From: Psychrobacillus lasiicapitis
GTDB taxonomy: Bacteria > Bacillota > Bacilli > Bacillales_A > Planococcaceae
Direction: 5' to 3'
Assembly: GCF_006861795.1 (NCBI RefSeq)
Contig: NZ_VDGH01000006.1
Coordinates: 124,001-188,000, forward strand
DNA length: 64,000 bases
The position numbers were made by a program, and so were the translations under genes. This document shows positions 25,430 through 33,625 of this stretch, in pieces (position 1 is the stretch's first letter; each line of letters opens with the position of its first letter). A model generated the notes under the pieces. That model was given only the letters and a program-made list of their open reading frames with translations. It was not told the DNA's origin and searched no databases.

Positions 25430-25918
25430 TCATATTGGAAGTCTAGTAATGCCTCTTTCATGCGCAAGTAACCATTCTTTTCTCCACAAGCCACCAGCAT
25501 ATCCAGTTAGTTTCCCGTCAGAACCGATAATCCGGTGGCAAGGAACTACGATACTTAGCTTGTTTTTGCCGTTTGCACTTCCTACTGCACGATTGGCTTT
25601 TTCATTTCCAATGCTTAGTGCAATGTCTTTATAAGATCCAGTTTCCCCATAAGGAATAGTTGTTAAGGCATGCCATACACTTTTTTGAAATTCTGTACCG
25701 ATGCTAATGGAAGGAAATGAAAACTCCCGTCGCTCACCTTTAAAATATTCATCCATCTGAACGTAACATTCTTTAAGTGCCATAGGAGTTTCCTCCGTCA
25801 ATGGGTGTACTACCACATCTTGCTCTCCAAATAGGATAGAATTGACTGCTTCATCCGTACCGACAATTTCCAAAACCCCAATAGGTGTTTGATAATCTAT
25901 CTGAAATAGTTTACTCAT
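25430..25918 (-). CDS. ogt: Methylated-DNA-protein-cysteine methyltransferase
   Basis: A 162-residue O6-alkylguanine-DNA alkyltransferase. The acceptor cysteine is in VVPCHRIIGSDGKLTGYAGG, preceded by the recognition helix region PYGETGSYKDIA and ANRAVGSANGKN. It transfers alkyl groups from O6-alkylguanine to itself (suicidal repair). Its start overlaps the stop of the adaA gene (ATGA), giving the adaA-adaB arrangement seen in Bacillus. Confidence 0.95.
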   Translation of the reverse strand: MSKLFQIDYQTPIGVLEIVGTDEAVNSILFGEQDVVVHPLTEETPMALKECYVQMDEYFKGERREFSFPSISIGTEFQKSVWHALTTIPYGETGSYKDIALSIGNEKANRAVGSANGKNKLSIVVPCHRIIGSDGKLTGYAGGLWRKEWLLAHERGITRLPI

Positions 25919-26484
25919 TTAATGGTCTCCTTCTGTCGGTACTCACTTGGAGTACAATTTTTTAAACGCAAAAATACTTTGTAAAAGTTGGATGCACTTT
26001 GAAAACCAACTTCATAACAAACTTCTAAATTCGTTTTGTTTGTATGTTTCAACAAATGTGTTGCTTTATCAATTCTTACTTTTTCTAAATACATACGTGG
26101 TGTTTCAGAGGTCTCTTGTTTGAAAAGACGATCCAAATAGTAAGTGCTTACTCCAACATGGTTTGCAATATCTTGCAACACAATTTTTTCATTTGAATGA
26201 TTGATCAAGAACGTAATAACACTTTGAACAAATTGTGTGTTGGGAGACTGATCCACTTCTGGTTTGCACCTTTTACAAGCACGAAATCCATCCTCTTCTA
26301 CTTTTTCTTTGTCCAGATAAAACTCTACATTTTGTTTCTTTGGTTTTCTAGAACGACAGGAAGGACGGCAATAGATTCTAGTTGTTTTCACAGCGGTATA
26401 AAATAATCCATCATATGCCTGGTCGCAAGCAATAATTTTTTCCCACTTTTCTTCAAATGTAAGATTGATCATAACGGCATACAA
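25915..26484 (-). CDS. adaA: AdaA-type methylphosphotriester-responsive regulator
   Basis: A 189-residue protein: an N-terminal Ada zinc domain with the four Cys (IYCRPSC and RACKRCKPE), of which the first accepts methyl from DNA phosphotriesters, then an AraC-type DNA-binding domain (HVGVSTYYLDRLFKQETSETP, VGFQSASNFYKVFLRLKNCTPSEYR). It activates the alkylation response operon. The start is TTG 26484 with AAAGGA seven bases upstream; ATG 26472 is an alternative. First gene of the two-gene operon. Confidence 0.93.
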   Translation of the reverse strand: MYAVMINLTFEEKWEKIIACDQAYDGLFYTAVKTTRIYCRPSCRSRKPKKQNVEFYLDKEKVEEDGFRACKRCKPEVDQSPNTQFVQSVITFLINHSNEKIVLQDIANHVGVSTYYLDRLFKQETSETPRMYLEKVRIDKATHLLKHTNKTNLEVCYEVGFQSASNFYKVFLRLKNCTPSEYRQKETIK

Positions 26485-26502
26485 CTTCCTGTCCTTTCTA
26501 GT

Positions 26503-27273
26503 CTATTCTTCATACAAATGTGCTGTATCTTTTAATGCAAATAATTGTGCAGTATTCATTTCCATAAAAGCAATGATTTTGTCCGATAATGCATTTCCAA
26601 AGCTAAATCGTCGCACTCCTAATTCCTTAAGCTTATTACAAGAAGTTAGGCCAGGTAAAGATAAAACATTCAGCGGGGCTTTTATCTTCGATGAAATTTC
26701 TGCGATATCCTCATCCGACGTCACACCAGGAACGAAAATTCCACTTGCTCCACTATCCACATATGCCTTTCCTCTTTCTATTGTTTCCAATAGAGGATTT
26801 TCCTTTTGGAGATACGTATCTGTTCGAGCATTGATAAAGAAATCTTTGAAGCCGCTATGCTCTAAAGCATTTCTCATTTCAAATAAAAGCTTTGCATGCA
26901 AAGAGATATCTCTTAAACCATTTAGTGTTTTAAACGAATCCTCTATATTTATACCTGCTACACCAATGTCTGCTGTCTTTAAAACATTGTGCACAATTGC
27001 TTCTATAGATTCGCCATAACCACTTTCTATATCTGCAGATACCGGAATAGTGACGTGCTCAGTAATTGTTTGGATGATCTGTAAATGTCGATCGAAGTCG
27101 ATAAGTTCTCCGTCTTTTAAACCAAGTGAATTCGCCACTCCCCAACTAGTCGTTCCGATTGCTTGGAAGCCCGCCTTTTCTAAAGTTAAAGCAGATAATA
27201 AATCCCATGCATTGCCTAAAAATAATGGCTCGGTAGATTGATGGAGCTTATTGAATCTTTCAATTTTATTCAT
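26503..27273 (-). CDS. PEP mutase/isocitrate lyase family protein
   Basis: A 256-residue TIM-barrel protein. PLFLGNAWDLLSALTLEKAGFQAIGTTSWG at the start, PVSADIESGYG (metal-binding Asp/Glu) and NIEDS in the middle, and FINARTD follow the phosphoenolpyruvate phosphomutase/isocitrate lyase superfamily pattern. Members include PEP mutase, oxaloacetate decarboxylases and C-C lyases; the reaction here cannot be assigned. AGGAGG lies seven bases before the ATG. It stands just upstream of adaA on the same strand (18-bp gap), so read-through is possible. Confidence 0.88.
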   Translation of the reverse strand: MNKIERFNKLHQSTEPLFLGNAWDLLSALTLEKAGFQAIGTTSWGVANSLGLKDGELIDFDRHLQIIQTITEHVTIPVSADIESGYGESIEAIVHNVLKTADIGVAGINIEDSFKTLNGLRDISLHAKLLFEMRNALEHSGFKDFFINARTDTYLQKENPLLETIERGKAYVDSGASGIFVPGVTSDEDIAEISSKIKAPLNVLSLPGLTSCNKLKELGVRRFSFGNALSDKIIAFMEMNTAQLFALKDTAHLYEE

Positions 27274-27455
27274 AATAAAACCTCCTTAGATTCATATTAG
27301 CAAGTTAGAAGTACTGTTTTCGTCCTTTTTCTTGCGCTTATGGTCTGATAGGGTGATAACTTGTTTACCTTAATTGATTTTCCGCACATATCCTGTGAGT
27401 ATTATATCTGAATGAATCGGAACTCGAGTATCCGTAATGGATTACAAACTTTTCT

Positions 27456-27484
27456 TGAAACCTTTGAATTGCGACGTGCGTATA
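27456..27484 (+). promoter_or_regulatory. SigW-type promoter of spo0M
   Basis: TGAAAC at 27456-27461 and CGTATA at 27479-27484 with a 17-bp spacer match the ECF sigma-W consensus (TGAAAC-N16/17-CGTA). Transcription would begin about 25 bases before spo0M. In Bacillus subtilis spo0M belongs to the SigW regulon, which agrees. Confidence 0.7.
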
Positions 27485-27518
27485 TAAATTAATAAAAGGT
27501 TAGAGGGAGGATTTACTG

Positions 27519-28289
27519 ATGTCTTTTTTTAATAAAGTTCTTGCGAGTTTCGGAGTAGGTGGTGCCAAAGTAGATACAAAGCTTGAAAGATCAGCGTATG
27601 TCGCTGGCGAAATAATGAGTGGTGAAGTGGAAGTCTACGGAGGGAACATCGATCAACAAATTGACTCCATCTATTTAACTGTATATACAACTTATATTCG
27701 AGAATCAGATGATAAAAAATATACTGAAGTAGCCCCAGTGAAAAAGCTTAAGATCAACGAACCTTTTATTATTAAATCAAATGAAACGAAGGTAATTCCC
27801 TTTTCTATGGAGCTTCCGGTTGATACGCCTATCACCATTGGCAAGACACGAGTATGGGTGAGTACAGGACTTGATATAAAAAATGCAGCGGATCCTGGGG
27901 ATAAAGATTATATTGAGGTTAAACCTTCTAAACTAGCAAAACAAATTTTAGAGGAAGTTCAACAACTAGGCTTCCAATTAAGGAAAGCGGAATGTGAACA
28001 GGCTTCTAAAAGGATGCGCAAGAACTATCCATTTGTTCAAGAATTTGAATTTATTCCAATGAGTGGCCCGTATAGAGGGAGACTGGATGAATTAGAAATT
28101 GTGTTTTTAGCACAGTCCGAACAATCTGCAGAAATACTTATGCAAGTAGACCGAAAAGTACGGGGGATAGGAAGTTTTCTAGCAGAAGCTTTTGAAATGG
28201 ATGAGAGTCATATTAGAATGACCATCACAACGCAAGATTTACCATATTTACAAGAGAAGCTAAAACAAATAATCTCAAGCAACCTTTAA
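27519..28289 (+). CDS. spo0M: Sporulation-control protein Spo0M
   Basis: A 256-residue arrestin-like protein starting SFFNKVLASFGVGGAKVDTKLE and containing GEVEVYGGNIDQQIDSIYLTVYTTY, both characteristic of Spo0M. It influences entry into sporulation and cell shape through an unclear mechanism; it acts in the cytoplasm. AGAGGGAGG lies before the ATG. The SigW-like promoter upstream and the terminator downstream make it a single-gene unit. Confidence 0.95.
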   Translation: MSFFNKVLASFGVGGAKVDTKLERSAYVAGEIMSGEVEVYGGNIDQQIDSIYLTVYTTYIRESDDKKYTEVAPVKKLKINEPFIIKSNETKVIPFSMELPVDTPITIGKTRVWVSTGLDIKNAADPGDKDYIEVKPSKLAKQILEEVQQLGFQLRKAECEQASKRMRKNYPFVQEFEFIPMSGPYRGRLDELEIVFLAQSEQSAEILMQVDRKVRGIGSFLAEAFEMDESHIRMTITTQDLPYLQEKLKQIISSNL

Positions 28290-28308
28290 GAAACCCCTAG
28301 ATGAGAGA

Positions 28309-28344
28309 CAAACCCAGAAACTAGTAAATGTTTCTGGGTTTTTG
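28309..28344 (+). terminator. Terminator of spo0M
   Basis: AACCCAGAAAC pairs perfectly with GTTTCTGGGTT around TAGTAAAT, followed by TTT. Confidence 0.88.
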
Positions 28345-28390
28345 AGTGCTTAAATATCAATGCAAAAGAAAACACTGGTTAAAATATCCT

Positions 28391-28453
28391 TTTACAACTA
28401 AACACGCCGATTTTACAACTAAAACGCAACTGTTTAACGAAATCCACCTTCAC
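28391..28453. repeat. 21-bp-period degenerate array, locus A
   Basis: TTTACAACTAAA begins at 28391 and again at 28412 (21 bp), and TTTAACGAAATC begins at 28433 (21 bp more). It lies after the spo0M terminator in the gap to the next gene. Three other intergenic loci in the window show the same period. Confidence 0.6.
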
Positions 28454-28461
28454 TATATATA

Positions 28462-28510
28462 TTGACACTTAACTAACCATCGGTTATATTATAACCAATG
28501 GTTAGTTAAG
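28462..28510 (+). promoter_or_regulatory. Promoter overlapped by a 43-bp TetR operator palindrome
   Basis: TTGACA (28462-28467) and TATATT (28485-28490) are 17 bp apart, a near-ideal sigma-A promoter. From 28468 to 28510 runs a palindrome with two 21-bp arms around T28489 and one mismatch (outer part CTTAACTAACCAT, inner GGTTATA). It covers the spacer, the -10 and the start site, so binding by the TetR protein encoded next would block transcription. Confidence 0.85.
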
Positions 28511-28528
28511 TGAGGAGAAAGCGATTAT

Positions 28529-29149
28529 ATGAGAAATAAACAAGAGAAACGTTCGGAAGAAACAAAAAAACAGATCTTGCAATCAGCGGGGCAACTATTT
28601 GCTAACAAAGGATACGATGCAGTAACCATACGAGAAATTGCAAAGGATGCGGGTTGTTCACATACAACTATTTATCTTTATTTCAAAGATAAGGACGAAT
28701 TGCTGCATCAGCTTTCCATGCCTTCTTTGCAGGAGTTACACGAACAGCTACAAAACATTTCTGCAGTAAAGACTGTATCAGCAGAGGAAAGGTTAAAGGA
28801 CATTAGCCGTGAATATGTTTACTTTTGCTTGAATAATCGCAATATGTACGATATCTTTTTCAACGCAAAATCTACAAGAGTAGATATCCAAGCACCAGAA
28901 CTGGAAATTAACACAATACGCTTGGAGATTTTTGCACTAATGAAATCAGTTATTCAGGAATGCCTTCCGTTTGCAAACGATGAACACCTTTTGGCCATTT
29001 CCCGAATTTATTATTATCAGTTAAATGGCATTTTAAGTACTTACTCCTATCAGCATGAACCGCTCGATGTATTAATGGAACGATTGTCACCAACGTTTGA
29101 CCTCGCCATTGAAATTCTTTTATTAGGCTTTAAAGAAAAATTAAAATAA
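28529..29149 (+). CDS. TetR family regulator, autorepressor candidate
   Basis: A 206-residue regulator with the TetR helix-turn-helix GYDAVTIREIAKDAGCSHTTIYLYFKDKDELLHQL near residues 27-60 and a TetR_C_13-like C-terminal half. GAGGAG lies ten bases before the ATG. The long palindrome directly upstream is its likely binding site, so it probably controls itself and the following metallo-hydrolase and YrdB-type genes. The ligand is unknown. Confidence 0.92.
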   Translation: MRNKQEKRSEETKKQILQSAGQLFANKGYDAVTIREIAKDAGCSHTTIYLYFKDKDELLHQLSMPSLQELHEQLQNISAVKTVSAEERLKDISREYVYFCLNNRNMYDIFFNAKSTRVDIQAPELEINTIRLEIFALMKSVIQECLPFANDEHLLAISRIYYYQLNGILSTYSYQHEPLDVLMERLSPTFDLAIEILLLGFKEKLK

Positions 29150-29155
29150 GGGGAC

Positions 29156-29839
29156 ATGAAAATGAAAGTGGAAAAGGTTTCTGAACATATTTGGAGCTTA
29201 AAAAAGTGGATGATAGTTCCCATTCATGTGTGGGTAGTCTTGGATGAGGACGGGGTCACATTAGTAGATGCTGGGATGCCATTCATGGCAAATACAATAA
29301 AAAAATTTATAAAACAACTGAATGCAGGACCTTTAAAACGGATTCTCTTAACACATGGTCATACCGATCATGTGGGAGCGGTAAAGGGGGTCTTAGCTGA
29401 ACATGAAGTACCAGTATATGCGCATCGAATGGAAATTCCCTATTTAGAAGGTGAAGTGCTATATCCCAAACGAAAGAAACTGGAACACAACCTGCCTAAA
29501 CAGCTAACGCAGCCTCTTTCTGAAGATGATAATGGAAACTTGAAATCTGTAGGCGGACTAACGCCATATTTAACACCAGGCCATTCGCCAGGTCATGTCG
29601 TGTATTATCATGAAAAGGATCAAGTGATGTTAGCGGGCGATCTTTTTAATTCCAAAAAGGGAAAGCTACATCCTCCTATGTTCACTCCTTTTCTAGATGA
29701 AGCGGTGAAAAGTGCATCCATAGTAGAAAAATTAAAACCAAAACGACTAGAGGTATGCCACGGTAGCTCAGTGTTTAACCCAGCTGAACAATTAGAAGAA
29801 TATGTTCGAAAAGCAGAGAAAAAACTCGGAGTGGTTTAA
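29156..29839 (+). CDS. MBL-fold metallo-hydrolase
   Basis: A 227-residue metallo-beta-lactamase-fold hydrolase with HGHTDHVGAVKG (H-x-H-x-D-H, two-metal site, near residue 66), GHSPGHVVYYH and the metal-bridging Asp in MLAGDLFN. The substrate is unknown. ATG 29162 (eight bases after AAGGGG) may be the real start rather than 29156. It follows the tetR gene by six bases, so it is the main target of that regulator. Confidence 0.9.
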   Translation: MKMKVEKVSEHIWSLKKWMIVPIHVWVVLDEDGVTLVDAGMPFMANTIKKFIKQLNAGPLKRILLTHGHTDHVGAVKGVLAEHEVPVYAHRMEIPYLEGEVLYPKRKKLEHNLPKQLTQPLSEDDNGNLKSVGGLTPYLTPGHSPGHVVYYHEKDQVMLAGDLFNSKKGKLHPPMFTPFLDEAVKSASIVEKLKPKRLEVCHGSSVFNPAEQLEEYVRKAEKKLGVV

Positions 29840-29841
29840 TC

Positions 29842-30180
29842 GTGCAATTTGTTCAATATACGGTTTAGGGTTTGTTTTTTCTAATGGAATTATGTGCACT
29901 TGCGGCCTTTTCCTTTTGGGGCTTTCATATGAATCGTGGACGGTTTATAAATAGTTTACTTGGATTAGATACACCCCTATTAGTAGCGATTTTTTGGGGG
30001 ACTTTTATTGCTCCAAAGGCTTATATTCCCTTATCCATTCCTTTAAGAATTATTCTTCAATCTATTATATTTGCTTTGGCGATAGCCGCTTTATACTTTT
30101 CAGATAAAAGCAAACTTGCCATTATATTTGGAGTGTTTGTTTTAATTGGTATGATATTGATGTATACGATAGAAGAATGA
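29842..30180 (+). pseudogene. YrdB-like (DUF2568) membrane protein with early amber codon
   Basis: Four hydrophobic helices; FLMELCALAAFSFWGF is the DUF2568/YrdB N-terminal helix. GTG 29842 has GGAG ten bases upstream and lies two bases after the metallo-hydrolase stop, and its frame reads VQFVQYTV, then TAG (29866-29868), then continues GLFFLMELCA. The natural start is therefore cut off by a stop at codon 9. Translation could only resume at TTG 29872 or ATG 29884, neither with a ribosome site, giving about 98-102 residues that still hold all helices. Recently broken or poorly expressed. Confidence 0.7.
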
Positions 30181-30244
30181 TACTACCAATAGTAGAATAG
30201 AAGAAGATATCATCCACAGGGAGGAGATTCTTATTTCAGCGGAT

Positions 30245-30949
30245 ATGGAAACACGAATAATTGATGACATGATGCATCAAATCTTTTCAAAAACAATGAA
30301 GCATGGTGAAAAACTGCCTTCTGAAAACGAACTCACTACCAAATATAAAGTGCCGAGAATGACAGTAAGAAATGCTCTGACAAAATTAGAAGAACGTGGA
30401 TACATTTTCTCGGTGCAAGGAAAAGGTCGTTATTTAAAAGAAGCATCGACTCAAATTCAATTGCATCTCACAGGTAAAACGAGTTTTACAGATAAAATGG
30501 AAGAAGCAGGATATGATTTAAAAACTAAGAATATCCTCTGCAAAAAAATAGTGTTTAATGAACAACTCTTTCAAAATATAAACGCAAATAAAGAGGATAA
30601 TGTCTACAAGATAAGCAGAATTCGTTATATTAACGGAGAACCAATTGCCATCCACAATTCCTATGTGAGTGATAAGATGTTCCCAGAAATCGCAGAAGAT
30701 GGTCCAAAGATCGAGTCGATGTTTGCTTACTATCGAAAGCTTGGCTACAACAAATTTGCCAGTAAAAAAAGCTTGTTAAGCATTACATTTCCAACTTCCG
30801 CCGAACAACAATTGCTCGCTTGTAAAAGCATGGTACCGCTCATCGTCGTGGAAAGTGATTGCATCGACGTAGCTTCAAACAAAGTGCTCGAGCATACGAA
30901 AATAATGTATCGAAGCGACAAATTTAAATATGATATTACGATGGATTGA
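30245..30949 (+). CDS. phnF: GntR/HutC family regulator, PhnF-type
   Basis: A 234-residue regulator: winged helix KLPSENELTTKYKVPRMTVRNALTKLEERGYIFSVQGKGRYL (residues about 20-62), then a UTRA effector domain. It stands before the C-P lyase operon in the same direction, the usual place of PhnF, so it is the likely phosphonate-operon repressor. The ATG is 18 bases from GGGAGGAG; the only in-frame codon at a normal distance (six bases) is ATT 30233, so a rare ATT start is possible. Confidence 0.85.
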   Translation: METRIIDDMMHQIFSKTMKHGEKLPSENELTTKYKVPRMTVRNALTKLEERGYIFSVQGKGRYLKEASTQIQLHLTGKTSFTDKMEEAGYDLKTKNILCKKIVFNEQLFQNINANKEDNVYKISRIRYINGEPIAIHNSYVSDKMFPEIAEDGPKIESMFAYYRKLGYNKFASKKSLLSITFPTSAEQQLLACKSMVPLIVVESDCIDVASNKVLEHTKIMYRSDKFKYDITMD

Positions 30950-30952
30950 CCA

Positions 30953-30994
30953 AAAACAGGTAAAGGATGAAAGTGTCCTTTATCTGTTTTTTTT
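30953..30994 (+). terminator. Terminator of phnF
   Basis: AACAGGTAAAGGA pairs with TCCTTTATCTGTT (one G-U) and is followed by eight T. Confidence 0.92.
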
Positions 30995-31050
30995 GCTTAT
31001 GGCAAAGATCTGCTCTTTATTACAGGGGGAATAATGTTGATTTATAAATG

Positions 31051-31206
31051 CGCAACATATTCAGCCATACTCGCAACGATATGCGACATTTGCGCAACGT
31101 TTATAAAAACCACTCACAATCCCAGTCGTTTCACTCCAAGTTAACTCGTTTAATGATAATTTGGTTGCTTTCAGACTGCTACTAGTTGCTCTCATCAACT
31201 GTTTGG
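31051..31206. repeat. 21-bp-period degenerate array, locus B
   Basis: CGCAAC begins at 31051, 31072 and 31093, exactly 21 bp apart, in an otherwise gene-free stretch. Further on GTTGCT, the reverse-complement core, begins at 31164 and 31185, again 21 bp apart, with a weaker third unit. It lies after the phnF terminator in the 520-bp gap before phnG; apart from this array and the phn promoter region I see nothing in the gap. Confidence 0.6.
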
Positions 31207-31391
31207 TCTCCCTTATCCATTTATTAGGAATTTTTATTGTGTAACTTCATAACTTGAGGGATTTAGTGTGGCGGACACTTCATCTCTCCTTACGAAACAC
31301 AATCCCATACAGCATAAACTACCCTTTTAATATGCTAGTTTTTCCATGAAGGTAAACATAAAGAACAATGCAAGTCCAATTATTAAGAAAA

Positions 31392-31440
31392 TTTACAAAC
31401 ATTTACGATACCTTAAAACACAACAACTTGGCGACAAGTT
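31392..31440 (+). promoter_or_regulatory. phn operon control region: Pho-box-like repeats and a palindrome
   Basis: TTTACA (31392), TTTACG (31402) and TTAAAA (31413) are spaced 10-11 bp like PhoP boxes (TTAACA-type repeats). AACTTG-GCGA-CAAGTT (31425-31440) is a perfect palindrome about 32 bases before phnG and could be the operator of the GntR-type regulator. Both readings are by eye. Confidence 0.45.
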
Positions 31441-31471
31441 AAGATGAACTTGCAAAGGAGGATTCAACAAG

Positions 31472-31894
31472 ATGAAAAGAAGAAGACGCACGGAAATTCT
31501 CATACAAGAAAATGGTCAATTAGCAAAAAAGCTATCGGCAACAATAATAGATGCATATGAATGCAAAGAAATCTTAGAACCGCAATATGGATTAACGATG
31601 ATTAAAATGCGTGAATCCGCTAAAAAATCCTTATTTTATATAGGGGAAGTCCTTATAACAGAAGCAAAAGTAGAGATTAGTAATTGCATCGGAATAGGAA
31701 TCGTTGTTGGCGTGGAAGATGAACTTGCCAAACAACTCGCAATAATCGATGCAGCATATAAAGCAGAATTACCAGAAACAATTACGTGGCGAGATCAGCT
31801 TATCGAAGCGGAAAAACAAAACACAAAAGAACGTGCAAAAAAACAAGCAGAGCTTTTCAAAACGAAAGTAAGCTTTGAAACTATGGAAGTTTAA
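31472..31894 (+). CDS. phnG: C-P lyase subunit PhnG
   Basis: A 140-residue PhnG, a structural subunit of the C-P lyase core complex PhnGHIJ. The start RRTEILIQENGQLAKKLS and the C-terminal part ELPETITWRDQLIEAEKQ match the family. AAAGGAGG lies eight bases before the ATG. With PhnH, I and L it helps displace adenine from a nucleoside triphosphate by the phosphonate. First gene of the phn operon. Confidence 0.93.
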   Translation: MKRRRRTEILIQENGQLAKKLSATIIDAYECKEILEPQYGLTMIKMRESAKKSLFYIGEVLITEAKVEISNCIGIGIVVGVEDELAKQLAIIDAAYKAELPETITWRDQLIEAEKQNTKERAKKQAELFKTKVSFETMEV

Positions 31895-31913
31895 CGAAAA
31901 GAGGAGGGATAGT

Positions 31914-32510
31914 ATGGCTATCGATCAAGTACATGATTTGCAGCAAGTCTATAGAAAAATATTGCATAGTATGTCGCGACCAGGGACCATTTCTTCGCTA
32001 GCTGATAACGCGAAAAAAGTAGATTTTGACCTGTCTTGCTTTCATGCAACGTTCTTAAGTGCGTTGACATTTTTGGATGCGGAAGTGACATTTCATATTC
32101 TTTCTTCAGGAAAACAAAGCTTAATAGATAAAATCTCCGCGTATACATCCTCAAAATATGCACCGATTAACGAAGCGGATTTTATCATTGTTTTGCAGGA
32201 AGATACCGAGGAATCCATTCAACATGCTTTTTTGGAGTGTAAAAATGGCACGCTTATTGATCCACAGCATTCCTCTATATGGATTATGGAAAGCTCTACT
32301 TTGTCCAATTCGGGGGAACTAACATTAACGGGTCCTGGTATCCAACATGCAGCTAGGCTACATACAAGTTTAAGCCCACTCTTATGGCAAGCAAGAAACG
32401 AACGAACAAGGGAATATCCACTAGGCATTGACTTGATTTTTACAGATGAGAATGCCCAAGTTGTCTGCATTCCACGTACAACTACAGTGGAAATTACGGA
32501 GGTGAGCTAA
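31914..32510 (+). CDS. phnH: C-P lyase subunit PhnH
   Basis: 198 residues from ATG 31914, which has GAGGAGGG five bases upstream (the frame is open to 31875 inside phnG). VYRKILHSMSRPGTISSL and the C-terminal REYPLGIDLIFTDENAQVVCIPRTT follow the PhnH family, which has a PLP-transferase-like fold without the cofactor. It is part of the PhnGHIJ core. The stop overlaps the phnI start (TAATG). Confidence 0.93.
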   Translation: MAIDQVHDLQQVYRKILHSMSRPGTISSLADNAKKVDFDLSCFHATFLSALTFLDAEVTFHILSSGKQSLIDKISAYTSSKYAPINEADFIIVLQEDTEESIQHAFLECKNGTLIDPQHSSIWIMESSTLSNSGELTLTGPGIQHAARLHTSLSPLLWQARNERTREYPLGIDLIFTDENAQVVCIPRTTTVEITEVS

Positions 32511-33625
32511 TGGGTTACGTTCCAGTAAAAGGTGGCACGGAAGCAATAGATGCTTCTATTAAGCGTTTAAAATACGAGCGTTTAAAAGGCAATGAAACAA
32601 TAGAAATTCAGACTATTATGTCCACGATGCGTGGGATGATTGATCAAGTAATGTCTGAAAGCAGCTTATACTCACCTTTCTTAGCGGCGCTAGCGATTAA
32701 GCAAGCAGAAGGTAGTATGGAAGAAGCCGTTTTCCTTATGAGAGCACATCGTTCTACATTGCCTCGTCCTTATTATAGTAAGACGGTGGAACCGGAGACT
32801 ATGCTTGTAGAGCGTCGTATTTCCGCAAGTTTTAAAGATATTCCAGGTGGTCAATTATTAGGTGCAACCTATGATTATACGCATCGTTTATTAGATTTTG
32901 ATTTGATAAATGAAAGCTCAGAAAGCATTCAGCGTTGGTTGCAAAACTACCAAACAGAATTGCAGCAAGTAGATGCTTTCGATGAAGTGAAATATTTCCC
33001 TAAAGTAGTGGATTATTTACGCGATGAAGGGCTGTTTGAAAATCATCAAGAAGATAACACAGTTCCTAAAGATATTACGAAACAAAGTTTACAATTTCCT
33101 TCCACTAGAAGTGAACGATTGCAAGTAATGACAAGAGGGCAGACAGGTGCTGTCACATCATTAGGATATGCCTCTCTTAGAGGTTATGGGCAAGTACATC
33201 CGACTGTCGGGGAAGTGCGCGTTGGTGCTGTTCCTATCTATGTAGGACATCCAAATGAGATGGAGCAGAATACAGAGGATGAGTTTTATATCGGGGAAAT
33301 TACAGTAACGGAAGTGGAGTCATTTGTCCCGACACAAGTGAAAAATGCCAATAACGAATATGAACTACAATTTGAAATTGGTTATGGCATTTGCTATGGG
33401 CAAAATGAAACAAAGGCGATTGCCATGAGTATTTTAGACCAATGTCTAGAGCACCCAGAATCTAACTTTCCTACACATGATGAGGAATTTGTTTTATTGC
33501 ACATCGATTCGGTGGAGTCGACAGGGTTTATTTCCCATTTGAAATTACCGCATTATGTGACGTTCCAATCGAAGTTAGACAGTGTACGCCAAGTGAAGAA
33601 AGAGGTGCAGGAAGTTGAAAACTGA
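32510..33625 (+). CDS. phnI: C-P lyase subunit PhnI
   Basis: 371 residues. The opening GYVPVKGGTEAIDASIKRL is the PhnI signature; LPHYVTFQSKLDSVRQ near the end is also conserved. PhnI carries the nucleosidase centre that, with PhnG, PhnH and PhnL, joins the phosphonate to ribose triphosphate. GGAGGTGAG precedes the ATG. It overlaps phnH by one base and phnJ by 11 bases, consistent with equal amounts of core subunits. Confidence 0.95.
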   Translation: MGYVPVKGGTEAIDASIKRLKYERLKGNETIEIQTIMSTMRGMIDQVMSESSLYSPFLAALAIKQAEGSMEEAVFLMRAHRSTLPRPYYSKTVEPETMLVERRISASFKDIPGGQLLGATYDYTHRLLDFDLINESSESIQRWLQNYQTELQQVDAFDEVKYFPKVVDYLRDEGLFENHQEDNTVPKDITKQSLQFPSTRSERLQVMTRGQTGAVTSLGYASLRGYGQVHPTVGEVRVGAVPIYVGHPNEMEQNTEDEFYIGEITVTEVESFVPTQVKNANNEYELQFEIGYGICYGQNETKAIAMSILDQCLEHPESNFPTHDEEFVLLHIDSVESTGFISHLKLPHYVTFQSKLDSVRQVKKEVQEVEN

